Shown here: positions 34,885-43,716 of the stretch, one piece after another | Layout: each line of letters starts with the position of its first letter | How positions within the stretch are numbered: the first letter of the stretch is position 1 | NCBI GenBank assembly: GCA_964405825.1 | Contig: CAYOPI010000001.1 | Span: 71,858 to 135,857, forward strand | DNA: 64,000 bases | Reading direction: 5' to 3' | Source of the DNA: JBHJGM01 sp964405825 | GTDB taxonomy: Bacteria > Verrucomicrobiota > Verrucomicrobiia > Opitutales > JBHJGM01 | The notes under the pieces: model-generated | The model's database searches: none | Told to the model about the DNA's origin: nothing | Seen by the model: the letters and a program-made list of their open reading frames with translations, nothing else | Program-made: the position numbers and the translations under genes

Positions 34885-36009
34885 TCATCTTGTACGACGT
34901 GCGATCTCCATTTCGCGAAAAAATTCTAGGTATTTCTCGCCCAAAGTAGGAACACCAAATCGTGTAATCACGTCTTCGCGCGCTTGCCGTCCAACGCGTT
35001 CGCGAAGCTCGGTCGAAAGAACCAAATCCTTGAGCAGTTGGTACCAGTCCTCGTCGCTGTAGGCGAAGAAGCCGTTCTGGCCGTGTTCGATCAATTCCAG
35101 GTCGGCGCGGGAGGGCGTGCGGACCACCGGCAGGCCCGAAGCCATGTAGGTCTGGACCTTCGCGCCGGGTTTGCGCTGCTTGCGGAAGTCGTCCGAGGCC
35201 TTCAGGGCGATGGCGATGTCGGCGCTCAGCCGCCGCGATTCCCAGAGTCTGCGATCCCACTCCAGGTACTGGATCAGGCCTTCCTCGCGCGTGGGCACAT
35301 CCACGTGGTAGACCATGCGCACCTCCTGATCCAGTTCGTCATTGAGCCGCAGCACCAGCGGATTGAAGAACTGGTCGACCCCGAGGTTCATCTTGAAGCC
35401 ATCCCAGATGATCGTCACCGGACCGTTAGCACGATAGTCCTTCTTGTAGCCATGCGAGATGATCGGCGTGGGAATGTAGCGTGAGGGGCGGATATCCTTA
35501 ACCTCATCATAGGTAAGCGGGTTCTCCGAGACGACGCCATCGAAGGTGGGGATGAGCCACTTCTCGGTCAGGTAGTTGCGATCATAGATGATGTTGTCGG
35601 AGGTAATGTAGAGCAGCTTGATCCCCGAGCGGCGAAGGGCCTCCAGCTTCTCCTGGCCAAGGTACTCAAACTCGCGCACGAGCACAATGGCGTCGAAACG
35701 GTCCAACGTGGAGTCGCGAAAGAAGATGTCCGCGTCGAAGTCCTTGCTGTGGGCGTTGATGTAGTCGACAAAGGGATCGATCTCCCACTTTCGGTTATCC
35801 AGGCGGCGCTCAACCGTGGTGATCGGACCGAAGCCAATCAGCGGGCGTTTCGAACCCAGGCGCCTCCGCCGCAATTGCCACAGCCAGCGCAGACGCACCT
35901 TGTAACACTCCCTGGAGTGATACCCCAGCAACGCCCCCAACAGCGCCCACACGTGGACTTTTCCACGGCGCAAGCGGTGCAGGAAACGCTGGTTGAGTCG
36001 GGTCAACAT
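34885..36009 (-). CDS. GT-B-type glycosyltransferase, tandem paralogue 2
   Basis: About 374 residues from the ATG at 36009; a TTG at 36030 is an alternative start. It is clearly homologous to its neighbour over its whole length: PLIGFGPITTVERRL, KWEIDPFVDYINAHS, the GAKVQTYMASGLPVV donor-site block and RADLELIEHGQNGFF all have counterparts. The duplication must be old, since many positions differ. Together they look like two successive sugar-adding steps in a surface polysaccharide. Its upstream region (36010-36415) is shared with a divergent gene. Confidence 0.85.
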   Translation of the reverse strand: MLTRLNQRFLHRLRRGKVHVWALLGALLGYHSRECYKVRLRWLWQLRRRRLGSKRPLIGFGPITTVERRLDNRKWEIDPFVDYINAHSKDFDADIFFRDSTLDRFDAIVLVREFEYLGQEKLEALRRSGIKLLYITSDNIIYDRNYLTEKWLIPTFDGVVSENPLTYDEVKDIRPSRYIPTPIISHGYKKDYRANGPVTIIWDGFKMNLGVDQFFNPLVLRLNDELDQEVRMVYHVDVPTREEGLIQYLEWDRRLWESRRLSADIAIALKASDDFRKQRKPGAKVQTYMASGLPVVRTPSRADLELIEHGQNGFFAYSDEDWYQLLKDLVLSTELRERVGRQAREDVITRFGVPTLGEKYLEFFREMEIARRTR

Positions 36010-36415
36010 CGAGTTGTGTGGGATCGGCAAAAAGAAGCCTGGACGTTAGCTTGAAAACAGTGGGGACCGTCGCCCGGATTCGCGCCGTTGGGCTCGAAGC
36101 GATCCAGTGTCAGGCGGGCCTACCGGCTTCAGGATGGGCGTAGGGGACTTTAGGCAGAGGGGTCGCATGGATACCTCCACTGGACTTTCATCCGGCAAAA
36201 CCCGTTGGTTCTCAAGGCGAAAAGGTCTCCGGCAGCTAGAATAGGGGCGACTCCCGATAGTGACGGGCGAGTATGCCTTGCGTCGTTTGGAATCCGGGCT
36301 GTGAGGAAAGCTGGCAACGCGATTCAGTGAATTGGATTGACGGTGTGGAAGCCCATTGCGGACGATGCGCGCTGCGTCTTGTTTCACCTTCGCAGTTCCG
36401 CTTCCAACCCGTTTC
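36010..36415. other. Divergent intergenic region
   Basis: About 406 bp between a minus-strand glycosyltransferase start and a plus-strand epimerase start. It holds no supported gene. TTGACG at about 36336 and TAGAATAGG at about 36235 are promoter-like fragments but do not make a well-spaced pair. Both flanking transcripts must start here. Confidence 0.5.
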
Positions 36416-37678
36416 ATGGCACCTCCCGACCCTGTCCCTCTCGGCCTGAAAAAGACCTTTGGCTTTGGCGATCGCCTGGGCCTGGCCGGTCCCGGCCACA
36501 TTGCCGCCCTGCGCCAGAGCAGCTTTTCCGGAATCATCGCGCAGCAGTCCATCCGCGAGCTGACGCGCACCGGGCGTCAGCCCGAGGATGTGATGGAGGC
36601 GGCCCGTTCGGCGCTGCAGGCATCCCGCTACGATCAGCCCTGGGGCGCGGACGCCGATCACCTCAAGACCGAGGACGACGTGGCGCGGACGGTGACCGCG
36701 GGCTTTTGCTTCTTCACCATCGATCCCTCGTCCTACGTGCACAACGACGCCGACTGGATGAAGATGGAGGAGGTCGACCTGGCCGTGCAGTCAATGGTCA
36801 GCGATGGCGTGCTGCCCGGGGCAAGCTGGATGGACCTTTACCTGGGCCAGGACTTCACCGTCGGCGACGATCTGGTCCTGCGCTTTGACGAAGAAACGCT
36901 CAAGCGCTCGGCCGTCAAGTACGCCCGCGCGGTCGCCCATTGCGAGACGATGGCCGGTCACGTGGCCAAACACTGCGCCACGCGTCCGTACGAGCTGGAG
37001 GTTTCCGTCGACGAGACCGACTCGCCCACCTCCTCCCTCGAGCACCTGTTCTTCTCGCTGGAGCTGCGGCGGCGCAGCGTGACGGTGGTCAGCCTGGCTC
37101 CACGCTTCATTGGCGACTTTGAAAAGGGCGTGGATTACCGCGGCGACTGGGACCTGTTTGAGGTGCGCCTTCGCGAGCACGTGGCCATCGCCCGCGAGAT
37201 GGGCCCGTACAAGATCAGCGTGCACTCCGGCTCGGACAAGTTCTCGGTCTACCCGATCATCGGACGCATCTGCGGGGATTTGCTCCACGTGAAGACGGCC
37301 GGGACGAGTTACCTGGAGGCCCTGCGGGTGGTCTGCCAGAGCGACGCCGAACTCTTTCAGGAAATCGCCGCCTACTGCGTGGGGCGCTTCGACGAAGACG
37401 TCCAGAGCTACCACGTTTCCACCAACGCCGGCCACATCGCCGAACTGCGCCAGCGCCACCTGGCCGACGACCAGCTCGAAGAGGCCTACCTCAACGAGGA
37501 CACCGGCCGGCAGCTGCTCCACGTCACCTTTGGCTCGGTCCTGACCCAGGGCACACGCAAGGGCGGTCAGCCTTTCAAGGAAGCCATCCTGGCCCTGCTG
37601 GAAAAGGAAGCCGACCGCCATGCCGAGCTGCTGGAAAGCTGGATGGGCCGGCACCTTGAACTGCTGGAAGCCGGCTGA
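36416..37678 (+). CDS. uxaE: UxaE-like tagaturonate/fructuronate epimerase
   Basis: 420 residues from the ATG at 36416. I recognise the UxaE family by the pattern GLKKTFGFGDRLGLAGPGH at the N-terminus, the conserved metal-loop type motifs VDETDSPTSSLEH and HSGSDKFSVYP, and YHVSTNAGHI near the C-terminus. UxaE interconverts D-tagaturonate and D-fructuronate in hexuronate catabolism, so uronic acids from algal or plant polysaccharides are a likely carbon source. The remaining steps (uxaC, uxuA, uxuB) are absent from the window. The downstream gene starts 29 bp after its stop. Confidence 0.78.
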   Translation: MAPPDPVPLGLKKTFGFGDRLGLAGPGHIAALRQSSFSGIIAQQSIRELTRTGRQPEDVMEAARSALQASRYDQPWGADADHLKTEDDVARTVTAGFCFFTIDPSSYVHNDADWMKMEEVDLAVQSMVSDGVLPGASWMDLYLGQDFTVGDDLVLRFDEETLKRSAVKYARAVAHCETMAGHVAKHCATRPYELEVSVDETDSPTSSLEHLFFSLELRRRSVTVVSLAPRFIGDFEKGVDYRGDWDLFEVRLREHVAIAREMGPYKISVHSGSDKFSVYPIIGRICGDLLHVKTAGTSYLEALRVVCQSDAELFQEIAAYCVGRFDEDVQSYHVSTNAGHIAELRQRHLADDQLEEAYLNEDTGRQLLHVTFGSVLTQGTRKGGQPFKEAILALLEKEADRHAELLESWMGRHLELLEAG

Positions 37679-37706
37679 GCCAACCCTCGTCCCACCCCCT
37701 TCTGCC

Positions 37707-39137
37707 ATGCCTGCCACCGTTGCCCGAAAGACCGCCGCCCGTAAGTCCGCCGCCAAGGCCAAGCCCGCCAAACGGGCCTCGCGCAAGAAGCTCAAGCGCT
37801 ACGCCGTCGTGGGAACGGGCGGGCGTTGCCGCAACTTCATCGACCCGCTGATCACGCGTTACCGCGACGTGGGCGAGCTGGTCGGCTTCTGCGACGTCAG
37901 CCAGGTGCGCATGGACGCCAACAACCGCCGCGTGGTCGAGCAGGACGCCCCGAGTGTGCCCACCTTCAAGGGCGAGTTGCCGGCCTTCCGCAAAATGCTC
38001 AGGGCGACCCGGCCCGACGCCGTCTTCGTCACCTCGATGGACTCGACCCACCACGATTACATCGTCGAGGGCCTCAAGCAGGGGGTGGAGGTCATCACCG
38101 AGAAGCCGATGACGACCGATGCCGAAAAGTGCCGCAAGATCCTCGCCGCGGTCAAGCGCTACGAGGGCAACGTGCGCGTGACCTTCAACTACCGCTGGAT
38201 CAACTGGTGCACTGCGGTCAAGGAAGCCCTGGTGAGCGGGGCCATCGGCAACGTGCTCTCGGTCAATCTGGAGTACCTGCTGGATACCAGTCACGGCGCG
38301 GACTACTACCGCCGCTGGCACAGCCACATGGACTGCTCCGGAGGCCTGCTCGTGCACAAGAGCACGCACCACTTCGACCTCGTCAACTGGTGGATTGACG
38401 GCATTGCTGAAGAGGTCTTCGCGCACGGACGGCTCGCCTTCTACGGCAAGGAAAACGCCGTGAGGCGCGGCCAGGGCAAACTGACCAAGTACCCGCGTTA
38501 CACCGGCAAGGTGAAGGAGGGCCAGGACCCCTTCATGATCGACCTCGCCCGCGACGGCATGCTCAAGGAGCTTTACTACGACGCCGAGGCCGAGACCGGT
38601 TACCTGCGCGACCAGAATGTTTTCCGCCCCGGCATCGACATCTACGACTCGATGAGCGTCAACGTGCGCTACCGCGATGGTATCTTGCTGACGTACTCGC
38701 TCAACAGCTTCTGCCCGCGCGAGGGCATGCGCGTGACCTTCAACGGCGACAAGGGCCGGCTGGAGTTCTACGAATTCGGCGGCTCGCACATCATCAAGGG
38801 GCAAAGCTCCGAGGAACTGGCCGCCGAGCAGCAGCAGGGCTCGCACGACCACCGCATCACCGTCTTTCCCATGCATGCGAAGGAGGCCTACACGATTGAG
38901 CCTTCCAAGGCGGTCGCCGGTGGGCACGGCGGCAGCGATACCCTGCTGGGCGAGCAAATCTTCATGCCCAAGCCGCCCAGGGACAAACTGCACCGCAACG
39001 CCGGTCATGAGCAGGGCGCGGCCTCCATCCTGATCGGCATCGCCGCCAACGAGTCGATCGAGACCGGCCTTCCGGTAAAGCCCAACGAGCTCTGCAAGCT
39101 TCAGCCCAAGGCTCTCCGGCTGAGCGAACTGGCCTGA
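37707..39137 (+). CDS. Gfo/Idh/MocA-family oxidoreductase with a basic N-terminal tail
   Basis: 476 residues from the ATG at 37707. After the first ~32 residues the Rossmann fold begins (KRYAVVGTGGRCRNF), followed by VTSMDSTHHDYIVEGL and EKPMTTDAEKC, the canonical Gfo/Idh/MocA EKP motif, and KSTHHFDLVNWW. The substrate is unknown. The N-terminal tail (MPATVARKTAARKSAAKAKP and following) is almost only Ala, Lys and Arg, like histone H1 tails. It is plausibly co-transcribed with uxaE and the deacetylase-like gene. Confidence 0.9.
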   Translation: MPATVARKTAARKSAAKAKPAKRASRKKLKRYAVVGTGGRCRNFIDPLITRYRDVGELVGFCDVSQVRMDANNRRVVEQDAPSVPTFKGELPAFRKMLRATRPDAVFVTSMDSTHHDYIVEGLKQGVEVITEKPMTTDAEKCRKILAAVKRYEGNVRVTFNYRWINWCTAVKEALVSGAIGNVLSVNLEYLLDTSHGADYYRRWHSHMDCSGGLLVHKSTHHFDLVNWWIDGIAEEVFAHGRLAFYGKENAVRRGQGKLTKYPRYTGKVKEGQDPFMIDLARDGMLKELYYDAEAETGYLRDQNVFRPGIDIYDSMSVNVRYRDGILLTYSLNSFCPREGMRVTFNGDKGRLEFYEFGGSHIIKGQSSEELAAEQQQGSHDHRITVFPMHAKEAYTIEPSKAVAGGHGGSDTLLGEQIFMPKPPRDKLHRNAGHEQGAASILIGIAANESIETGLPVKPNELCKLQPKALRLSELA

Positions 39138-39226
39138 CGCGAACCGAGAACGAATGCGGGCTAAGGGAAGCCCTTCACGGGCCCGGGCGAGTTCATTTCC
39201 TGTCCTTACCTTTTCTTTCCAGAGCC

Positions 39227-40057
39227 ATGCCCCGAATCCTCCTCAACCGCTGGCCGGAAGGCCGCCGCCATGCCCTGAGCTTCAGCTACGACGACGGGCG
39301 CGACCACGACCGCCGCCTCGTGGAGATCTTCAACCGCCACGGGCTCAAGGGCACCTTCAACCTCAACTCGGGCAAACTCGACACGCCCGGCCACCTCACC
39401 GCCGCGGAGTGCCCGGACCTCTTCGCCGGCCAGGAAGTGGCGATCCACTCGGTCACTCACCCCGACCTGACGGCGCTCTCGGTGGAGGGCATGCGGCGCG
39501 AGATTCTCGACGACCGCCGACGCCTGGAGGACGTCATGGGGCAGGTCATCACCGGCATGGCGTATCCATTTGGCTGTTACAACCAGCGGGTGATCGACGA
39601 GCTGCGAACGCTCGGCGTGAGCTACGCGCGCACCGTCGAAACGGCCCCGACACCGCCGCGCCCCTGGGGCTGGTTCGGGCTGCCCAAAAAGTGGCTGGCC
39701 TGGCATCCCTCCTGCCACGATCGCAACGCGCCGCTGGAGGGCTTCCGCAACTGCCTCAGCCAGCCGCAATGGCGCGGGCTGAGCGCCTATTGCGTGTGGG
39801 GCCACAGCTACGAATTCGAGGATCAGGGGCGCTGGGAGTCCTTTGAGGATTTCTGCAAGGCCGCCGTCGCCGAAGCCAGCGGCCAGGCCTGGTTCGCCAC
39901 CAACGCGGAGATCTGCCAATACGCGCGCGACCTGCGCCGGCTCGAGTTCTCCCTGGGCGAGACCCGCGTGCACAACCCCACTGCCCGAACGCTCTGGATC
40001 GAGGCCGAAGGCGAAGTCGTTGCCGTGGAACCCGGCCTCACGCGCTCGCTGGCGTAG
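39227..40057 (+). CDS. Polysaccharide deacetylase (NodB)-family protein
   Basis: 276 residues. NodB motifs are present: SFSYDDGRDHD supplies the Asp pair and EVAIHSVTHPDL supplies two zinc-binding His. The final RTVETAP and AYPFGCYN motifs are as in carbohydrate esterase family 4. There is no signal peptide, unlike extracellular chitin or peptidoglycan deacetylases, so a cytoplasmic substrate is likely. It begins 89 bp after the Gfo/Idh/MocA gene. DUF445 follows 6 bp later. Confidence 0.87.
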   Translation: MPRILLNRWPEGRRHALSFSYDDGRDHDRRLVEIFNRHGLKGTFNLNSGKLDTPGHLTAAECPDLFAGQEVAIHSVTHPDLTALSVEGMRREILDDRRRLEDVMGQVITGMAYPFGCYNQRVIDELRTLGVSYARTVETAPTPPRPWGWFGLPKKWLAWHPSCHDRNAPLEGFRNCLSQPQWRGLSAYCVWGHSYEFEDQGRWESFEDFCKAAVAEASGQAWFATNAEICQYARDLRRLEFSLGETRVHNPTARTLWIEAEGEVVAVEPGLTRSLA

Positions 40058-40063
40058 CTGAAA

Positions 40064-40693
40064 ATGGCCGAAACCCTCCTGCTCTACGCCTGGGTGCCGC
40101 TGGTCACCGCGCTGATCGGCTGGCTGACCAACTGGCTGGCCATCCGCATGCTCTTTCGCCCGCGCAAACCCTGGCGGCTCTTCGGCCTGCGCGTGCATGG
40201 GCTCATTCCGCGGCGCAAGGCCGAGCTGGCCGGACGCACCGCCGAGGTCGTCGAGCGCGAGCTCGTCAGCCAGCACTTCATCCGGCAGCAGATCGAGCGG
40301 ATCGACCTGGAGTCGCATCTGGATGTCTTTGTCCACAACTGGTTCGAGAAACGTCTCGGCCAGCACCTGCAGAAACTCGGCGCCGTCGGAGCCTTTCTCA
40401 ACGAGCGCACCCTCAAGCAGATCGAAAAGACCGCCCGCGCCGCCCTGCAGGAGGAAGTCGGGCCGCTCAAGGCACGCCTGGGCAGCGAACTCGAGGGCCA
40501 CCTCAACCTGCGCGAGCACGTCGAGAATCGCATCGCCGCCTTCGAAGCCGAAAAGCTTGAGGCCATCGTGATGCGCATCGCCCGCAAGGAGTTTCGCGCC
40601 ATCGAGCTGTTGGGCGGCGTGCTGGGGTTCATCGTGGGGCTGGCGCAACTTGGGCTGCTCTATGCCACGGGCGCACTGCAGACGGGTGTTTGA
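40064..40693 (+). CDS. DUF445-family membrane protein
   Basis: 209 residues. The N-terminal hydrophobic segment ALIGWLTNWLAIRMLFRPRKP is the DUF445 hallmark, followed by a long alpha-helical region (40-185) and a C-terminal hydrophobic helix (LGGVLGFIVGLAQLGLLYAT). Family function is unknown. The two membrane anchors at the ends with a charged helical middle suggest an envelope structural role. Confidence 0.88.
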   Translation: MAETLLLYAWVPLVTALIGWLTNWLAIRMLFRPRKPWRLFGLRVHGLIPRRKAELAGRTAEVVERELVSQHFIRQQIERIDLESHLDVFVHNWFEKRLGQHLQKLGAVGAFLNERTLKQIEKTARAALQEEVGPLKARLGSELEGHLNLREHVENRIAAFEAEKLEAIVMRIARKEFRAIELLGGVLGFIVGLAQLGLLYATGALQTGV

Positions 40694-40800
40694 CCGAAAC
40701 TTTGCCTCAGGTACCGGGGTTCACTGCGGGTAGGCCAACCGTGTCGGGGTGACTTGCCGCCCGCGCCGCCTGGCTGTAGTCTTCTGCCGAAAGGTTGTTT

Positions 40801-42168
40801 ATGTTGCCGCAAATTCGCATCTGGGTGCCCCTCGGGTGGTTCGCCACCGCCGCTCTTTGTTTTGGACTGGGCTTTGCCGTTTCGGACATAGGCTCGGAGG
40901 AGCCGGTCGACCGCTCCGGTTCGGCTAACCTGCCGGCGTCCGACCGCCCGGCTCCATCGAAACCGACCTCGTGGGCCGAACAGACGGACCTCGCTGAGGA
41001 TGCCCTCGAAGGCTCCTTCGGCGAGGAAGCCACGGACACGCTGACGGACGAGATTCCCGAGGCCTTGCCCTACGGCGGCTATGCCACCTTTCGCGAGTAC
41101 CTGCGCGCCGCCTTCAACGAACCCAACGACCTGCGCCGCACCGGCAAGCTGGCCGAACTTCTTTCCACCCTCGGCCCCGAGAACCTGCCCGCCGTGCTTG
41201 CGATGTACGAGTCCATGCCCAACCGCGGCTGGGAGTCCATCCGCGAGTGGAACATGCTGATGTACGCCTGGGGACAGTTTGACGGTGCCAGCGCGGTGGC
41301 CTACGCACGCGAAAACATGGGCGGGCGTCGGGGCGGTTACCTGACCGCGGCGGCCATGCGCAGTTGGGCCAGCGTCAACCCGCAGGCAGCGCTCGAGTGG
41401 AAGGAGAGCGCCGGCAGCACCGGTGGCCCGGGCGATTTCTTTCTCAATGCGGCGCTCATCAGCGGCTTTGCCCAGAACGACCCAGCCGCCGCGGCCGCCT
41501 ACGTCACGGCGATGGATGCCGGCCCCCAACGCCAGCGCCTGACCGGGGTGCTCGTCAACGAGTACTTGAAGCAGGGCTATGGCAGCGCCACCGGCTGGGC
41601 TCAAAGCCTCAGTGATCCCTCGCTCAAGACCGAGGCCTACACCGAAATCATGCGACGCTGGGCCCGTGACGACGTCGATGCCGCCGCCCGGTGGTTGACC
41701 CCACAGCTTGACCAGCCGTTCGCCTCCGCCGCCGCCGCCGAACTGGCCGGAGAAATGGCCGAGACCAATCCCGCCGGCGCCCTCGACCTGGTCTACAGCA
41801 TGCCCGAAGGCGAAGCCCGCGACGAAGCCCTCGCCGAGACCCTCGAGGAATGGGCCGAGCGCGACCCCGAAGCCGCCGCCCTCTGGCTCGATGAGCAGCC
41901 CATCGCCCCGGAAACCGACCTTGCCGTGGCCGCCTACGCCCGTGAAGTCGCCCGCCTCGATCCGACCGCCGCCATGGACTGGGCCCAGACCATCTACGAC
42001 GACAACCAGCGCCAGAGCGCCATCTTCGAAACCGCCGTCACCTGGATGCGCCAGGACCCGACCGCCGCCACCGCCTGGATGCAGGCGAACGATTACTCCG
42101 AGGCCGAACAGCAGGCCATTCTCGAGCGCTCCGTCCAGCGCGGCAACCGCCGCTTCCGCGGTCGGTGA
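40801..42168 (+). CDS. Alpha-helical repeat protein with N-terminal membrane anchor
   Basis: 455 residues from the ATG at 40801. A single N-terminal hydrophobic segment (IWVPLGWFATAALCFGLGFA) looks like a signal anchor. An acidic, Pro-rich linker is followed from about residue 90 by seven or eight helical repeats with the recurring pattern W-x-x-x-D/N-P-x-x-A-A-x-x-W (WASVNPQAALEW, WAERDPEAAALW, WMRQDPTAATAW). This resembles an alpha-solenoid such as TPR or HEAT, often found in Verrucomicrobia. No catalytic motif is seen. Confidence 0.7.
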   Translation: MLPQIRIWVPLGWFATAALCFGLGFAVSDIGSEEPVDRSGSANLPASDRPAPSKPTSWAEQTDLAEDALEGSFGEEATDTLTDEIPEALPYGGYATFREYLRAAFNEPNDLRRTGKLAELLSTLGPENLPAVLAMYESMPNRGWESIREWNMLMYAWGQFDGASAVAYARENMGGRRGGYLTAAAMRSWASVNPQAALEWKESAGSTGGPGDFFLNAALISGFAQNDPAAAAAYVTAMDAGPQRQRLTGVLVNEYLKQGYGSATGWAQSLSDPSLKTEAYTEIMRRWARDDVDAAARWLTPQLDQPFASAAAAELAGEMAETNPAGALDLVYSMPEGEARDEALAETLEEWAERDPEAAALWLDEQPIAPETDLAVAAYAREVARLDPTAAMDWAQTIYDDNQRQSAIFETAVTWMRQDPTAATAWMQANDYSEAEQQAILERSVQRGNRRFRGR

Positions 42169-42404
42169 GCCAGGCCAGTCGCTGATGCTCGCCCATCAGG
42201 TGGGCCCGTTACTGGAAAGCAACCGCACCCGACGAAGGCCAGGCGACTCGCGGGCGGCAGACCCTGCCCGGCCTACAGCCTTTCCCCGAGGTGCGCGCAT
42301 CGGGTGTTTACCTGAGTTGGTAAAGCGTTCGCACGGCGCGGACGACCTACTGCCCATGGCGCGTTGGCCGGCGGATGAACCGCCGCAGGCGCCGCCACGG
42401 GGCC

Positions 42405-42728
42405 ATGAAAGTACGGGGCATTTCAGGCAGGGACGCCGGCTGGCTCAGCCGCGAACTGCAGCAGGGCGGTCGCTTTGTCGTGTTCGACTACACCGTCTCG
42501 GCGCTCTGGGTGACGTGCCGGCGCAACTCCAGCGTCGTCTTTGTGCGCGCGGGCAAACACGCCTGGTTGCCGCTGATCGGCTGCAGCCTGCTGACCGCGC
42601 TGCTGGGCTGGTTCGGCCCCGGAGGCTTCACCGAAACGCTCGCCAGCCTGCGCCTGAACTTCGCCGGCGGTCAGGACGTCACCGCCGACCTGTTGCGCCT
42701 GAGCGAAACTGACGAAGACGTGGCCTAA
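42405..42728 (+). CDS. Small membrane protein of unknown function
   Basis: 107 residues from the ATG at 42405. One clear hydrophobic segment (WLPLIGCSLLTALLGWFG) in the middle, with a basic N-terminal half and a cytoplasmic-looking acidic tail. Codon use matches neighbours, and it does not overlap a stronger gene. The family is not recognised. About 236 bp upstream (42169-42404) hold nothing I can assign. Confidence 0.5.
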   Translation: MKVRGISGRDAGWLSRELQQGGRFVVFDYTVSALWVTCRRNSSVVFVRAGKHAWLPLIGCSLLTALLGWFGPGGFTETLASLRLNFAGGQDVTADLLRLSETDEDVA

Positions 42729-42766
42729 AGCGCGTCGTGCGCCGCAATCACTCCCGACTGGCCACT

Positions 42767-43696
42767 CTAGTTGCCCACGACCTTGGCGAGGGTTGCCTTG
42801 AGGGCGGCGGCGGAAGCGGTCAGGCCGGCCATCTCCTTGGGCCAGAGCGCGATCTCGCGGTGGCGCAGCGCGCCCTGGCGGCCCACGACAGTCGGCGTGC
42901 TCAAGCAGATCTGGCGGATGCCATAGGCGCCCTGCTGCATCGAGGACACCGGCAACAGCTGCTGCCTGTCCAGCACGATGGCGTGGATGACCTCGGCGAT
43001 GGTCGCGCCGACGGCCCAGCCGGCCCCGCCCTTGCGCCGGATGACCTCGGCACCCGAGCCCTGTGTGCGCTTGAAGAGCTGTGTCTGCAACTGCGGTGAG
43101 CAGGCCTTCAGGCCCGACAGCGGCAGACCGCCGACCGTGGCCGACGACCAGATGGGCACCATCGAGTCGCCGTGCTCGCCCAAGATGAGCGCCTTGACCT
43201 GGGTGGCCGGCAGCCCGTGGTGCTCGGCGATGAGCGAGCGGAAGCGCGCGGTGTCGAGCATCGTGCCCAGCCCGATGACCTGGTGCCACGGCACGTCGAA
43301 GAAGGTCGCGGCCATGTGCGTGAGAATGTCCACGGGGTTGGAGACCACAAAGAAAAGCGCGCTTGGCTTGTAGCCGGCGTCGCGGATGCTGCCGATGATC
43401 TGCGAAAACAGGCCGACGTTGCGGTTGATCAGGTCCAGGCGGGACTCGTCGGGCTTGCGACGCAGGCCGGCGGTGATGAGAAAGATGTCGCTGTCCTTGG
43501 CGCGCTCGTAGTCGCCGACGTAGATGCGTTGGTCGGCCAGCGAGGAGGCCCCGTGGAGCAGGTCCAGCGCCTCGCCCTCGGCCAGGTCGGGGTTGGCGTC
43601 CAGTATCTGGATTTCGGATACAACCGCGCCGCATTGCAGGGCAAAGGCCGCGTTGGAGCCCACGCGTCCGCCGCCTCCGATGATCGTCACTTTCAT
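42767..43696 (-). CDS. Lactate/malate dehydrogenase of the microcompartment operon
   Basis: 309-residue NAD-dependent dehydrogenase at the 3' end of the BMC operon. Rossmann motif IIGGGGRVGS, catalytic His175 in LGEHGDS, Asp148 and Arg151 in LDTARFR, and substrate-binding Arg86. At the residue that separates lactate from malate enzymes, this protein has Arg80 (LRRKPDES), the malate-type choice, while the GEHGDS and GTMLD context is lactate-like. Within the microcompartment pathway it could recycle NADH made by the aldehyde dehydrogenase. It sits 20 bp after the aldolase. No targeting peptide is evident. Confidence 0.88.
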   Translation of the reverse strand: MKVTIIGGGGRVGSNAAFALQCGAVVSEIQILDANPDLAEGEALDLLHGASSLADQRIYVGDYERAKDSDIFLITAGLRRKPDESRLDLINRNVGLFSQIIGSIRDAGYKPSALFFVVSNPVDILTHMAATFFDVPWHQVIGLGTMLDTARFRSLIAEHHGLPATQVKALILGEHGDSMVPIWSSATVGGLPLSGLKACSPQLQTQLFKRTQGSGAEVIRRKGGAGWAVGATIAEVIHAIVLDRQQLLPVSSMQQGAYGIRQICLSTPTVVGRQGALRHREIALWPKEMAGLTASAAALKATLAKVVGN

Positions 43697-43716
43697 GGCA
43701 AAGTCAGGATGTCACG

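Noticed and set aside
39558..39565. CGTATCCA inside the NodB-family gene
   Set aside because: It is an internal coding sequence (Ala-Tyr-Pro) on the plus strand without the A/T run or a stop codon nearby, so it is not counted as a copy of the BMC junction motif.
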